Below are positions 43,913 to 53,363 of a stretch of 64,000 bases of DNA, piece after piece. The translations under genes were made by a program, and so were the position numbers. This DNA is from G963674685 sp964591275 (GTDB lineage: Bacteria; Lernaellota; Lernaellaia; JACKCT01), in NCBI GenBank assembly GCA_964591275.1, contig CAZQAE010000008.1:31854-95853 (forward strand). Reading direction: 5' to 3'. Below the pieces are notes generated by a model that saw only the letters and a list, made by a program, of their open reading frames with translations, was not told the DNA's origin and did no database searches. How positions within the stretch are numbered: the first letter of the stretch is position 1; each line of letters starts with the position of its first letter.

Positions 43913-45871
43913 TCATTCACATCCGCAACAGCCGCCAGTGACTTTTCCCTCGGGCCATCCTTCGTCCTCATCGCCGGGATCGACGGGGGAGTTGCCGGAA
44001 ATACAGCGGTCCGAATCTTCGTCGCAGGTTTCATCTTCCGGGCAGGGATCACCGGGAGTCACGCAGGCTTGCGTATCAGCGTCGCAGTACTCCTCGCCGT
44101 TGCAAAACAGGCCGTCGTCGGCGCAGGGATCGCCCGAGTGCAGGCATTCGCCTAGCTCCTCGTCGCAGCTCTCAGCACCGTTGCAAAAGTCGCCGTCATC
44201 CGCGCACGGATTGCCCGATGACAGGCAGCGCAGATTTTCCTCGTCGCAAGTTTCGACGCCGTCGCAGAAAACCTCGTTGTCCGCACACGGCGTTCCCGAT
44301 GAAACGCATTGGTCGCCTTCCTCGTCACAGCTCTCGCTTCCGTTACAAAAGTCGCCGTCGTCCGCGCAAGGATCAGTGAAAGGCAGACATTCGTCGCTTT
44401 CTTCGTCGCAATTTTCCACGCCAGTGCAAAACATTCCGTCATCGGGGCACGGCGGATCGGTCACGAAGCACTCCTGGTTATCTTCGTTGCAGCTTTCTCC
44501 CCCGTTGCACCACAGGCCGTCATCGACCGGGCAAGGCTGCTGACCGTCGACGCACTGGCAGTCCACGCAGGTTTCCACCCCGCTGCACCACAAGCCGTCA
44601 TCGCACTGGTCATCCAGGGAGCAGTTGCAAAAGAGACCGAGATAGGCGCTGCCGTATGTTCTTTCCGAAATACTCGCCCACCATCCGCGATAAGAGTTGG
44701 AGGCGTGAATCGGCGCCGATGCGGTCACTCTCATTGTGGCGGCCACCCAGCAGGTGATCGTGGGATCGCTCTCATCAAGAGTGTACGATTCCCCTTCATT
44801 CAGCGTCATCGTGTGAGATCCGCTTCCGTCCACGCATTCAAAATCCACCTGATTGTTGTCTGCGTGCGATGCGATGAAAAAGCGGCGTTGCGGCGATCCC
44901 TGCACGGTGGATCCCCCGCGAGTATAAAGCTTCTGCACCATCAATGAGGCGGGCGCCAGCGCAAAGGCGAAATCCCAGTTTCTATAAATGTGATCCCAGT
45001 GATCCTCGCCATAAATGCGGGAGAGGTAGGCGACGAAAATTGGGCCATCGGAAATGATTTCCGCTTCCAGGGCGGTCTGGTAATACCACACATCACCAGC
45101 GTCCATGAGCTGGGAACTTGTATCGATGTTGACGGTCAGTCCGTCCTGCGCGGCCACAATGTAAACGCCGCTTTGGTCATCCGATGAATAATGGTTGAAA
45201 GGATGTTGCGGCGGCGCCGTGTAGTGATTTCCCAGCACGCGCACGGGCAGGACCGGAAAGGCGCTCGTCGTGTCCCAGCAATCCGGAGGATGATTAGCAG
45301 CCACGATGTAGAAATCGCCGTTCGCCCAAAGATGCGCTCCGGCCACTCCTGAGAATCGATGGGCCTCGCCCTCGTTCAGATTGAAAGTATCATCGGGAGT
45401 CCCGTCATTATTTGTATCGTAATTGATCGCCGTTCCATCGGAAACGGCCATCACGGAATAGTTGTTGAATGCGATGGGCAGGTAATATTCGTCGCCGACG
45501 GAGCGTTCGGCGAGCACTCCGTATTGCAGCGAACTGTCCTCATAAGCTCCCCCGTCGTCGTGACGACCGAAATGATAGGTCGCCTGCAAGGGCAAATCGG
45601 AAATGATTTTCGTGCCCGTGACAGGCGCCTGGGATCGGCTGACGCCTGCGCCGTCGGCCACATCCAAAAATTCGTCTTCCGCCACGCCGTCGTGATCGTA
45701 GTCAATCCAAATGTTGTTGCCGTCGGAAAGGGACGTGATCGCAACGGAGTTGGTCATATTTGGCGCGCCGGTGGTATTGGTATAGGCGATCCAATACGTG
45801 TATTGGGCCTGCGCTGACGCCGCGCAAAAAACCATCAGGAAAAAGACCGTGATGATGACTGTGTTTTTCAT
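43913..45871 (-). CDS. Secreted Cys-repeat protein with GGCCG C-terminal tail
   Basis: This 652-residue protein starts at 45871 (AAGGAG nine bases upstream) with a signal peptide ending AASAQAQ. The first 415 residues form a beta-rich IgGFc-binding-like or adhesin-like body (EAHRFSGVAGAHLWANGDFY, RRFFIASHADNNQVDFEC). The C-terminal part has eight or so Cys repeats with the pattern DDGxFCNGxExCDEExxxC. The tail is DEDEGWPEGKVTGGCCGCE, matching the protein at 19504-21039. The same Cys repeat occurs in the subtilisin at 57725-60586. Probably a surface adhesin; binding partner unknown. Confidence 0.72.
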   Translation of the reverse strand: MKNTVIITVFFLMVFCAASAQAQYTYWIAYTNTTGAPNMTNSVAITSLSDGNNIWIDYDHDGVAEDEFLDVADGAGVSRSQAPVTGTKIISDLPLQATYHFGRHDDGGAYEDSSLQYGVLAERSVGDEYYLPIAFNNYSVMAVSDGTAINYDTNNDGTPDDTFNLNEGEAHRFSGVAGAHLWANGDFYIVAANHPPDCWDTTSAFPVLPVRVLGNHYTAPPQHPFNHYSSDDQSGVYIVAAQDGLTVNIDTSSQLMDAGDVWYYQTALEAEIISDGPIFVAYLSRIYGEDHWDHIYRNWDFAFALAPASLMVQKLYTRGGSTVQGSPQRRFFIASHADNNQVDFECVDGSGSHTMTLNEGESYTLDESDPTITCWVAATMRVTASAPIHASNSYRGWWASISERTYGSAYLGLFCNCSLDDQCDDGLWCSGVETCVDCQCVDGQQPCPVDDGLWCNGGESCNEDNQECFVTDPPCPDDGMFCTGVENCDEESDECLPFTDPCADDGDFCNGSESCDEEGDQCVSSGTPCADNEVFCDGVETCDEENLRCLSSGNPCADDGDFCNGAESCDEELGECLHSGDPCADDGLFCNGEEYCDADTQACVTPGDPCPEDETCDEDSDRCISGNSPVDPGDEDEGWPEGKVTGGCCGCE

Positions 45872-46102
45872 CGAAGCGTCTCCTTCATTGTGCCAACTGT
45901 GTTTTTTTGGGGAGGGGGGATAAACCCGACGCAATGGAAACCGGAATATAAAGCCGCTTCTTAAAATGCAATGTATCCCTTACGAGCGCACTATACATGA
46001 ACTGAGCGAATCCGAAAACTGCTTGCGTTCGAGTTTACAGCGCCGAAGGAATCCGCTATAAAAATGACCTTAGTGATTCTTTCGACAACTTGGGAGTTCA
46101 TA

Positions 46103-47908
46103 ATGATCGGAGTCGTTTCGTACGGCGGATATATTCCCCGTTTACGCCTGAACCGCATGAGCGTTTTCCAGTCCATGGGCTGGCTGACTCCGGCCGTCAT
46201 CATGGTGGCCCAGGGAGAGCGGTCCTTTTGCAACTGGGATGAAGACGCTTTGACAATGGCTGCGGCCGCGTCCCGAGACTGCCTGTCGGGCATGGATAAA
46301 TCGACCGTGGACGGCGTCTATCTGGGATCGACCACGTTGCCCTTTTCCGATCGCTCCAACGCAGGGATTGTGAAAACGGTGCTCAATCTGCGCGACGACA
46401 GTGTGACCAACGATTTTACATCCACGTTGCGGGCGGGAACCGGCGCGCTGCTTTCGGCCCTGTCCGCAGTGAAAAGCGAAGATCGCAATCAGGTTTTGGT
46501 CACGGCCACCGACAAGCGCCAAACCAAAGCCGCATACTTTTACGAATTGTGGTTCGGCGACGGCGCCGCTTCCGTGCTCGTTGGAAAAGACAATGTCATC
46601 GCCGAGTTCCTTGGCTCCTATAGCACCTCCCACGACTTCGTGGATCACTATCGCGGGGCGCAAAATACCTACGACTATATGTGGGAAGAGCGCTGGGTGC
46701 GCAACGAAGGATACTCCAAGATCATTCCCGAGGCCGTCGAAGGCTTATTGGCGAAATTGTCCGTCTCCATGGATGACGTGGACAAGCTCGTGTTCCCGTG
46801 TTTTTTCAAGGCCGAGCACAAGAAAATCGCCAAAAAACTCGGGGCCTCGCCGGAAAAGGTTGTCGACAACATGCACGAAGTCTGCGGGGAAACCGGCGCC
46901 GCGCATCCCCTGGTCATGTTCGTCAAGACTCTGGAAGAATCGAAACCCGGCGACACGATCCTTCTGGCCGGATTTGGACAGGGCTGCGACGCCCTGCTTT
47001 TCCGCGTGACCGACAACATCAAAAAACTCCCCAAACGCGCGGGCGTCATGGGATCGCTGGCCTCGAAAAAAGTCGTGGACAACTATACCAAATTCCTCAA
47101 GTTCAGAGGATTGATACAAACCGAAGCCGGCATTCGCGCCGAGGCGCCCACGCAGACCGCCATGACCACGCTATGGCGCAAGCGCAAGATGATCCTCGGC
47201 CTCGTGGGCGGCAAATGCACCGAGTGCGGCACGCCGCAGTTTCCAAAAATGGACATCTGTGTGAATCCGAAATGTCTGGCGGTCAATACGCAAGACGATT
47301 ACGAGTTCTCCGATGTTCCGGCGACAGTCAAAACCTTCACTGCGGACATGCTCGCCGTTTCCGTCGATCCTCCCGCCATTTACGGCATGGTCCAGTTCGA
47401 GGGCGGGGGGCGTTTTATGTCCGATTTCAGCGATTGCGAATTGGATCAGGTCCACGTCGGGCAACCCGTGAAGATGTCTTTTCGCCGCCGATACACGGAT
47501 AACGATCGCGGTTTCACCGGTTATTTCTGGAAAGCCGTTCCGATCGTGGTCGAAAAAAAGAAAGACGAAAACGAAAAAGTGGAAGAAGAGCCGAGCGTGC
47601 TGGATGTATTCGAGCGCATGAAAGGCGCCTTTCGCGCCGACAAGGCCGAAGGCATGGATATCGTATTCCAGTATAAAATTTCCGGCCCGCAGGGAGGCGA
47701 GTGGCATCTGGTTATCAAGGATCAAAAGTGTGAGTTTGTTGAAGGCGAACACGCAAGCCCGACAACGACGCTTTTGTCCGCGGATAAAGACTTCGTGGCC
47801 ATCAGCCTTGGCAAACTGAACGCCATGGAAGCCTTTTCCAGCGGTCGCCTCAAAGTGGAAGGGGACATGATGAAGTCCCAGCTTCTCGGAAAACTGTTTA
47901 AATTTTAA
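46103..47908 (+). CDS. HMG-CoA-synthase-like / OB-fold (DUF35) / SCP2 fusion protein
   Basis: This protein has about 601 residues. Residues 1-310 form a thiolase-fold domain like HMG-CoA synthase or KAS III (MIGVVSYGGYIPRLRLNR, FGDGAASVLVG, AGFGQGCDALLF). The usual catalytic Cys position (AC-x-AGT) reads TLRAGTGAL, so Cys is Leu. Residues about 365-480 are a zinc-ribbon plus OB domain (CTECGTPQFPKMDICVNPKC). Residues about 495-601 are an SCP2 sterol-carrier domain. GGGAG six bases upstream sets the start at 46103. The adjacent thiolase probably works with it in acyl-CoA chemistry such as a thiolase/HMGS/DUF35 complex. Confidence 0.85.
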   Translation: MIGVVSYGGYIPRLRLNRMSVFQSMGWLTPAVIMVAQGERSFCNWDEDALTMAAAASRDCLSGMDKSTVDGVYLGSTTLPFSDRSNAGIVKTVLNLRDDSVTNDFTSTLRAGTGALLSALSAVKSEDRNQVLVTATDKRQTKAAYFYELWFGDGAASVLVGKDNVIAEFLGSYSTSHDFVDHYRGAQNTYDYMWEERWVRNEGYSKIIPEAVEGLLAKLSVSMDDVDKLVFPCFFKAEHKKIAKKLGASPEKVVDNMHEVCGETGAAHPLVMFVKTLEESKPGDTILLAGFGQGCDALLFRVTDNIKKLPKRAGVMGSLASKKVVDNYTKFLKFRGLIQTEAGIRAEAPTQTAMTTLWRKRKMILGLVGGKCTECGTPQFPKMDICVNPKCLAVNTQDDYEFSDVPATVKTFTADMLAVSVDPPAIYGMVQFEGGGRFMSDFSDCELDQVHVGQPVKMSFRRRYTDNDRGFTGYFWKAVPIVVEKKKDENEKVEEEPSVLDVFERMKGAFRADKAEGMDIVFQYKISGPQGGEWHLVIKDQKCEFVEGEHASPTTTLLSADKDFVAISLGKLNAMEAFSSGRLKVEGDMMKSQLLGKLFKF

Positions 47909-47918
47909 GGCTGATAAG

Positions 47919-47942
47919 CCCTGCAAGGGCGATACAATAGGT
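47919..47942 (+). repeat. Partial REP-like core
   Basis: GCCCTGCAAGGGCGATACAA matches the first hairpin and spacer of the REP units; the second stem is absent. It lies between the two acyl-CoA genes. Confidence 0.45.
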
Positions 47943-48047
47943 GAAAAGGGAAAAGGAAATGAAGCGTGAAATTAAATCGAGTGACTCGCTCTCCCGTTTC
48001 CTCCTTCCTCCTTCCTCCTTTATCCTTCCGCTCATTGGAGTTTGAAT

Positions 48048-49256
48048 ATGGCAACAGGGATTAAAGACAAAGTCGCGATCATCGGCATGGGCTGCAGCAA
48101 ATTCGGCGAGCGCTGGGATGTCGGCGCTGAGGAACTCATGGTGGAGGCGTTTACGGAATGCCTGGAGGATGCTGGCATCGACCGAAGCGAAATTGAGGCG
48201 GCCTGGTTTTCCACGTGCATGGAAGAGGTCAACGTTGGCAAAAGCGCCCTTCCCATGTCCACGACGCTGAGGCTCCCGCGCATCCCCGTCACGCGTGTGG
48301 AAAACTACTGCGCGAGCGGCACCGAGGCCTTCAGAGGCGCCGTGTATGCCGTGGCTTCCGGGGCAGTTGATGTTGCGCTGGCCCTGGGTGTGGAAAAGCT
48401 CAAAGACACCGGTTACGGCGGCCTGCCGAATCCCGGTTCGGGCGCCGGATCCCTGACCTGGCTATGGTATCCCAACCTGACGGCTCCCGGCGTTTTCGCC
48501 CAACTGGCCAGCGCCTACGCGGCCAAATACAAAATCCCCGACCAGGATTTGAAACGAGCCATCGCCACGGTGTCAGCCAAAAGCCATGAGAACGGCGTTT
48601 TGAACCCCAAGGCGCATCTTCGGAAAAAGGTGACGGTGGACCAGATCATGGCCTCCCCCATCATCGCGCATCCCCTGGGCCTGTACGATTGTTGCGGCGT
48701 CAGCGACGGTTCGGCCTGCGCCATCGTCACGACCGTCGAAAAGGCGAAGGAAATGGGCTTTAAGGACATCGTTTCGGTCAAAGCTCTGCAACTCGCGCTA
48801 TCGAGCGGCGAAGAAATGGGTTTCAACGAATGGGACGGCGATCACTTTATGACCACCGACAAATGCAGCACCATGGCCTATAAGGAAGCTGGCATCACGA
48901 ATCCGCGCGAAGAAATCAGTATGATGGAAGTGCACGACTGCTTTTCCATCACCGAACTGGTCACCTATGAGGACCTGCACATCTCCAAAAGAGGCGAGGC
49001 CGTCAAAGACGTCATGGACGGACTCTATCACCGGGATGGCAAAGTGCCCTGCCAGGTGGACGGCGGCCTGAAATGCTTCGGCCATCCTATCGGCGCTTCG
49101 GGCCTGCGCATGCTTTATGAGATGTACCTGCAACTCAACGAGCGCGCGGGGGAAAGGCAGATCAATGATCCGCGCTACGGCCTCACGCACAACCTGGGCG
49201 GATTCCCCTTCATGAACGTGTGCAGCATCGCCATTGTCGGCAAGCACGGGGAGTGA
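48048..49256 (+). CDS. Thiolase (acetyl-CoA acetyltransferase / SCP-x type)
   Basis: This protein has about 402 residues. The nucleophile region is TRVENYCASGTEAFRGA, the His block EVHDCFSITELVTYEDL and the C-terminal block KCFGHPIGASGLRMLYEM. These match the non-decarboxylating thiolase family close to SCP-x. Both catalytic Cys and His appear present. GGAG upstream and family alignment set the start at 48048. Together with the preceding HMGS-like/OB/SCP2 fusion it probably handles acyl-CoA condensation or cleavage, perhaps of long or branched chains. The direction of reaction cannot be inferred. Confidence 0.88.
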   Translation: MATGIKDKVAIIGMGCSKFGERWDVGAEELMVEAFTECLEDAGIDRSEIEAAWFSTCMEEVNVGKSALPMSTTLRLPRIPVTRVENYCASGTEAFRGAVYAVASGAVDVALALGVEKLKDTGYGGLPNPGSGAGSLTWLWYPNLTAPGVFAQLASAYAAKYKIPDQDLKRAIATVSAKSHENGVLNPKAHLRKKVTVDQIMASPIIAHPLGLYDCCGVSDGSACAIVTTVEKAKEMGFKDIVSVKALQLALSSGEEMGFNEWDGDHFMTTDKCSTMAYKEAGITNPREEISMMEVHDCFSITELVTYEDLHISKRGEAVKDVMDGLYHRDGKVPCQVDGGLKCFGHPIGASGLRMLYEMYLQLNERAGERQINDPRYGLTHNLGGFPFMNVCSIAIVGKHGE

Positions 49257-49269
49257 GGGGCGGCGCAAT

Positions 49270-50682
49270 TCACCACTGCGGATTTTTCGCCAGCAGATCG
49301 TTCATGGCCGCGGGAGCGATCGGTTTGGAAAAGTAAAAGCCTTGCGCGTATTCACAGCCGAGTGATCTCAAATAATCCATCTCGTCTTTTGTTTCCACGC
49401 CTTCTGCTGTGACGTCCATTCCTAGATTATGCGCAAGGGATACAATCGTTTTCACGAAAATCTTATTTCGCGGATCTTCGGCCATGTTGGAAATGAAAGT
49501 CCGATCAATCTTTAAGGTGTCCACGTGGAATCTGTGCAGAACATTTAGCGAGGAATAGCCTGTTCCGAAATCGTCGATACACAATCGAACGCCCGCATCA
49601 TGCAGGTTTTTCAGCGCTGCTGCGATGCCCCCGGATTCGCTCAAAAGAACTTTCTCGCTGACTTCAATGCCGAGTTGCAGGCTGCCTGCTTCGATTCCGG
49701 TCTCATCGAGAACATGCTGCACTAATTCCGCCAGCCCCGGCCTGACAAATTGCTGAATCGATAAATTCACATTGACGCGCAACGGAACATCGCTTTGATA
49801 AAGCTCTTTCCACTCGCGAAGTCGTTCGCAGGACTCCTGCAAAATCCACTGCCCAAGAGGCACGATCAAGCCTGTTTCCTCGGCCAGTGGAATGAAGGTT
49901 TTCGGACTCAAAAGACCTTTGCTTTCGTGCTCCCAGCGCACCAGAGCTTCCAAAGCGGTAATGCGACCACTGGACAGTTGAATGATCGGCTGAAAAAGAA
50001 CCTTAAAGCATTTGTTTTTCAGGGCTTTGCGGATGTCGGTATCGAGTTCAAGCCGCTCCATGGCCTGCTTGTGCATTTCGTCATCGAAAAGAACGTAGCG
50101 CGCGCGGCCCCGGTTTTTCGCCCGATACATGGCCGTGTCGGCATCGCGAAGGACTTCGTTGGGGTAATTATAACTCGCGGTGCTCAGCGTGATGCCGATG
50201 CTGGCCGATGTAAAAACTTCCTGTCGAGCCAGCTTGATAGGTACATTCAATTCCTCGTTGATGCGTCCCGCGACGATGGTGGCATCTTGAACATGGCTGA
50301 TGCTGTCGAGTAAAATTGCGAACTCATCGCCGCCCAAGCGCGCAACGGTGTCATGGGGGCGGACGGTGCGCATCAGTATTCTGGACACAGCTTTGATTAC
50401 TTCGTCGCCGGCATTGTGCCCCAGGCTATCATTGATGATTTTGAAACGGTCCAGGTCCACGAAAAGGACGGCAAACATATAGTCTTTGTGCCGATGCGCT
50501 TTTTCGATAGCCATGTCGAGCTGCTCGACGAACCACCCCCTGCTGCGAAGGTTGGAAAGGGAGTCGCGCACAGAGATGATCTGGAGCTGTTCGTCGGCCT
50601 TTTCCAGACCGCGAATCAGGCGCACCAGAGCCCACAAAGCCGTCAGCGTTAAAATGGCGGCAAGAACCCAGATAAAGGCCAA
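49270..50682 (-). CDS. GGDEF-EAL bifunctional c-di-GMP protein, membrane-anchored
   Basis: This 470-residue protein has one N-terminal helix (FIWVLAAILTLTALWALVRL), then a short coil. The GGDEF domain keeps the active site (ARLGGDEFAILLD) and an upstream inhibitory RPHD motif (RxxD). The EAL domain keeps LEALVRW, VNVNLS, DDFGTGYSSL, LKIDRTF and AEGVETKDE, so both diguanylate cyclase and phosphodiesterase sites look intact. There is no sensor domain. It begins at TTG, with GGAGTGAAA directly upstream. It is convergent with the thiolase gene (13 bp apart). The 360 bp from here to moeA show no gene. Confidence 0.93.
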   Translation of the reverse strand: MAFIWVLAAILTLTALWALVRLIRGLEKADEQLQIISVRDSLSNLRSRGWFVEQLDMAIEKAHRHKDYMFAVLFVDLDRFKIINDSLGHNAGDEVIKAVSRILMRTVRPHDTVARLGGDEFAILLDSISHVQDATIVAGRINEELNVPIKLARQEVFTSASIGITLSTASYNYPNEVLRDADTAMYRAKNRGRARYVLFDDEMHKQAMERLELDTDIRKALKNKCFKVLFQPIIQLSSGRITALEALVRWEHESKGLLSPKTFIPLAEETGLIVPLGQWILQESCERLREWKELYQSDVPLRVNVNLSIQQFVRPGLAELVQHVLDETGIEAGSLQLGIEVSEKVLLSESGGIAAALKNLHDAGVRLCIDDFGTGYSSLNVLHRFHVDTLKIDRTFISNMAEDPRNKIFVKTIVSLAHNLGMDVTAEGVETKDEMDYLRSLGCEYAQGFYFSKPIAPAAMNDLLAKNPQW

Positions 50683-51044
50683 ATTTCACTCCCCTCCGAA
50701 ATACTGGATTGTTGAACGCAATCGCAAACGCAATATTTCTTTTAAACACTTGGTTCTTAATTATCACTCTTGCCCATTTGCGTTGAGCGGTCAAGAACAG
50801 AATTGCCCTTGGCGAATTTTGAAATATCACTCTGCAATCCAAAGGCTAAAATACATGAATTGATCACATCAGGGACAAGGCGATTTTGTCGAGGAAATCC
50901 ATTATTGATAAAATGGATGTGTATCGACCGATATGTTAACCTGTTCCGAGTGAATTTCAAAAAGCCCAAGCCATCCATAGATGGCGATGATTTTTCAAAC
51001 GCCAATACTTTGACGCCCCTCCCGGCGGAAATTGGGTGAGCCTC

Positions 51045-52271
51045 ATGGAAAATAAACTGCTTCGCGTACTCAACCCCGATAAAGCAAAGAAGCGAATGCT
51101 TGAGTTCGCCAAGCCGCTCGGCGCACGGAAGGTGAAACTGCGCGAGTGCCTCGGTCTGGTCCTGGCCCAGGAAGTAATTCCTACAATCAACCATCCGCCT
51201 TTTGACAACTCAGGGATGGACGGCTACGCGCTCATTGCCGCGGACCTTGTCGGGGCGACAATAGAAACGCCAAAAACACTTCGGGTTTTGGAAACCATCC
51301 CCGCCGGCAGCCTGCCAAGCGTCGAGGTTTTTTCGGGATGCGCCAGTAAAATTATGACCGGCGCGCCCATGCCCGTTAGCGCTGACGCCGTGGTTCGCGT
51401 TGAAGACACCAGGGCAGACAATGATCGTGTGTTGATATTTCAAGAGGCCAAACCCGGGCAAGATATCCGGAAAATGGGAGAGGGCCTCTCGCGCGGCGTT
51501 GCCGTGCTGGCCTCCGGGCGGCAGCTCACCCCGGCTCGTATCGGTCTCGCCGCCGCGTCGGGGCTGCCGGAATTGCTGGTCTATCCGCGTCCGAAGGTTG
51601 GGATCATTGTCACCGGAGAGGAGATCGTCGAACCGGGAACCGCCCTTGCGCCGGGCAAAATTTTTAATTCCAACGGATACATGCTTTTCAATCAGGTGCT
51701 GGAAGCGGGGGGCATTCCCGTGGACTACGGCGTGGCGCCGGACGATCTTTCGTCGCTTGAAAACATGATCCACAGCGCGATGAACGAATGCGATATCGTT
51801 TTGACAACGGGCGGCGTTTCCATGGGCGACTATGACTTTGTCGAACAGGCTGTCGCCGACCTGGGGGTAACGATTCACTTCACGCAAGTTTCCCAGCACC
51901 CCGGCAAAGCCTTCGTGGGCGGCGTCGCCGACGAAGCGCTCTTTTTTGGCCTGTCAGGAAGTCCTGCCTCCGTGATGGTCTGTTTCGAGGTCTATGTTCG
52001 TCCGGTGATCCGGAAAATTCTCGGACGCGAGCAATGGTTCCCTAAAACATGCGTCGGGTCGTTCACGGAGCCTATGAGAAAGAAACCGGGGATGACCTAC
52101 TGGTCGCGAGTCATTGTGGAGCGCAGTGACGTCTCCTGCCGGCTCCATCCTTCGGCCCCGCGCCATAGTGGCGCTTTGCGCTCAATGGCTCTAGGCGACG
52201 GCCTTGCGGAACTCCCCGCGGAGCTTGACCTCGTGCCGCCCGGAATGGAACTGACCGTGCACTTGTTTTAG
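51045..52271 (+). CDS. moeA: Molybdopterin molybdotransferase
   Basis: MoeA inserts molybdate into adenylyl-molybdopterin. This protein has about 408 residues with the signature PPFDNSGMDGYALIA at about residues 53-67. Next are KPGQDIRKMGEGLSRGVAVL and the MPT-binding block TGEEIVEPGTALAPGKIFNS. The loop DIVLTTGGVSMGDYDFV follows, then FGLSGSPASVMVCFE near the C-terminus. All domains are present. ATG at 51045 (GGTGAG upstream) or GTG at 51036 could be the start. No other moa/mog gene is adjacent. Confidence 0.94.
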   Translation: MENKLLRVLNPDKAKKRMLEFAKPLGARKVKLRECLGLVLAQEVIPTINHPPFDNSGMDGYALIAADLVGATIETPKTLRVLETIPAGSLPSVEVFSGCASKIMTGAPMPVSADAVVRVEDTRADNDRVLIFQEAKPGQDIRKMGEGLSRGVAVLASGRQLTPARIGLAAASGLPELLVYPRPKVGIIVTGEEIVEPGTALAPGKIFNSNGYMLFNQVLEAGGIPVDYGVAPDDLSSLENMIHSAMNECDIVLTTGGVSMGDYDFVEQAVADLGVTIHFTQVSQHPGKAFVGGVADEALFFGLSGSPASVMVCFEVYVRPVIRKILGREQWFPKTCVGSFTEPMRKKPGMTYWSRVIVERSDVSCRLHPSAPRHSGALRSMALGDGLAELPAELDLVPPGMELTVHLF

Positions 52272-52318
52272 CAACCTCGATAGGTATGTGAAATCGAGGA
52301 GCGAACTATATCCAAGAG

Positions 52319-52403
52319 TGTGCGACATAAAAGGCGATAGTTCACCCAAGTCGCCTCAAAGCCCTTTTAGGCTGCAAAATGGATTAGCATTTATGTCGCG
52401 CAC
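52319..52403. repeat. Dispersed repeat with inverted ends
   Basis: TGTGCGACATAAA at the left and TTTATGTCGCGCAC at the right form nearly perfect inverted ends of an 85 bp element. The left half also matches 4680-4716. There is no open frame. Confidence 0.6.
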
Positions 52404-52590
52404 CCGTATTCATTGAGACGGGGTTTACAAACGATTTGCGTGTGCTAAAAGTTATTGGCAACAGAAATGAAAAAAGAGACGCCCGCTTCAAACAATTTTG
52501 CTCAAGGTGAAAAAAGTCGAGGAAAAGCCCTAAAGATCGTGTTTTTGTTGAATTTCAAAAATGGGCGCAACCATTTTTAAGGAGAAGACC

Positions 52591-53358
52591 GTGCGAAATT
52601 ATCTCCCATTAATCCTTGCCGCCGTGATGGCGTTGACAGTCGCCGCGACCAGCACTTCGGCGCAGGATCTGAGCGCCGCGCAGATTGTCAAAAAGGCCGA
52701 CGATCTGGCTCGCGGTGAAACCAGCTACGCCGAGATGACGATGAAGGTTGAGACAAAGCGCTGGAAACGCACGACAAAGATGAAAGCGTGGACGAAAGGA
52801 AACGAAAAGTCATTCATCGTCATTTCGCAACCCGCAAAGGATAAGGGAACCACCTTCCTGAAGCTGGGGCGCGAGATGTGGAATTACCTGCCCAAAGTTG
52901 AGCGCAAGGTGAAAATACCGCCTTCTATGATGCTGCAAAGCTGGATGGGATCGGATTTCACCAACGACGACGTATCCCGAGCCGATTCGATGATCGTTGA
53001 CTACACGCACAAGATCGTCGGCGAAGAAATGATCGACGGGAAACCCTGCTGGAAGATTGAGTGCATTCCCCACGAGGACGCGCCGGTTTTCTGGGGCAAG
53101 GTCGTCACGGTCGTTCAGAAAGACGGATTCATTTATCGGCGGACGGAGTATTACGACGAAGACATGCGCGTCGTTAAAGTTTTGAGCCTCGATAATATTG
53201 TTAAAACCGGCGGTCGCCGCCTTCCGACGCGCTACACCATGATCAACAATAGAAAGCCGGCCAACAAGACCGAGCTGATCTTCGACAAGATTGAATTTGA
53301 TATGAAAATCCCCGACGCAACATTCACGATGAAAAACCTCTCCCGAGGCGGACGATAG
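52591..53358 (+). CDS. Outer-membrane lipoprotein-sorting protein (LolA/DUF4292-like)
   Basis: This protein has about 255 residues. The GTG at 52591 has AAGGAGAAG upstream, followed by a signal peptide ending TSTSAQ. The mature protein has the LolA/LppX-like beta half-barrel pattern (YAEMTMKVETKRWKRTTKMK, GREMWNYLPKVERKVKIPP, DDVSRADSMIVDYTHKIVG, YRRTEYYDEDMRVVKVL). Family members carry lipids or lipoproteins across the periplasm. It lies 5 bp upstream of two FtsX-type permeases, which suggests a lipid or lipoprotein export system. Confidence 0.85.
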   Translation: MRNYLPLILAAVMALTVAATSTSAQDLSAAQIVKKADDLARGETSYAEMTMKVETKRWKRTTKMKAWTKGNEKSFIVISQPAKDKGTTFLKLGREMWNYLPKVERKVKIPPSMMLQSWMGSDFTNDDVSRADSMIVDYTHKIVGEEMIDGKPCWKIECIPHEDAPVFWGKVVTVVQKDGFIYRRTEYYDEDMRVVKVLSLDNIVKTGGRRLPTRYTMINNRKPANKTELIFDKIEFDMKIPDATFTMKNLSRGGR

Positions 53359-53363
53359 AAACC

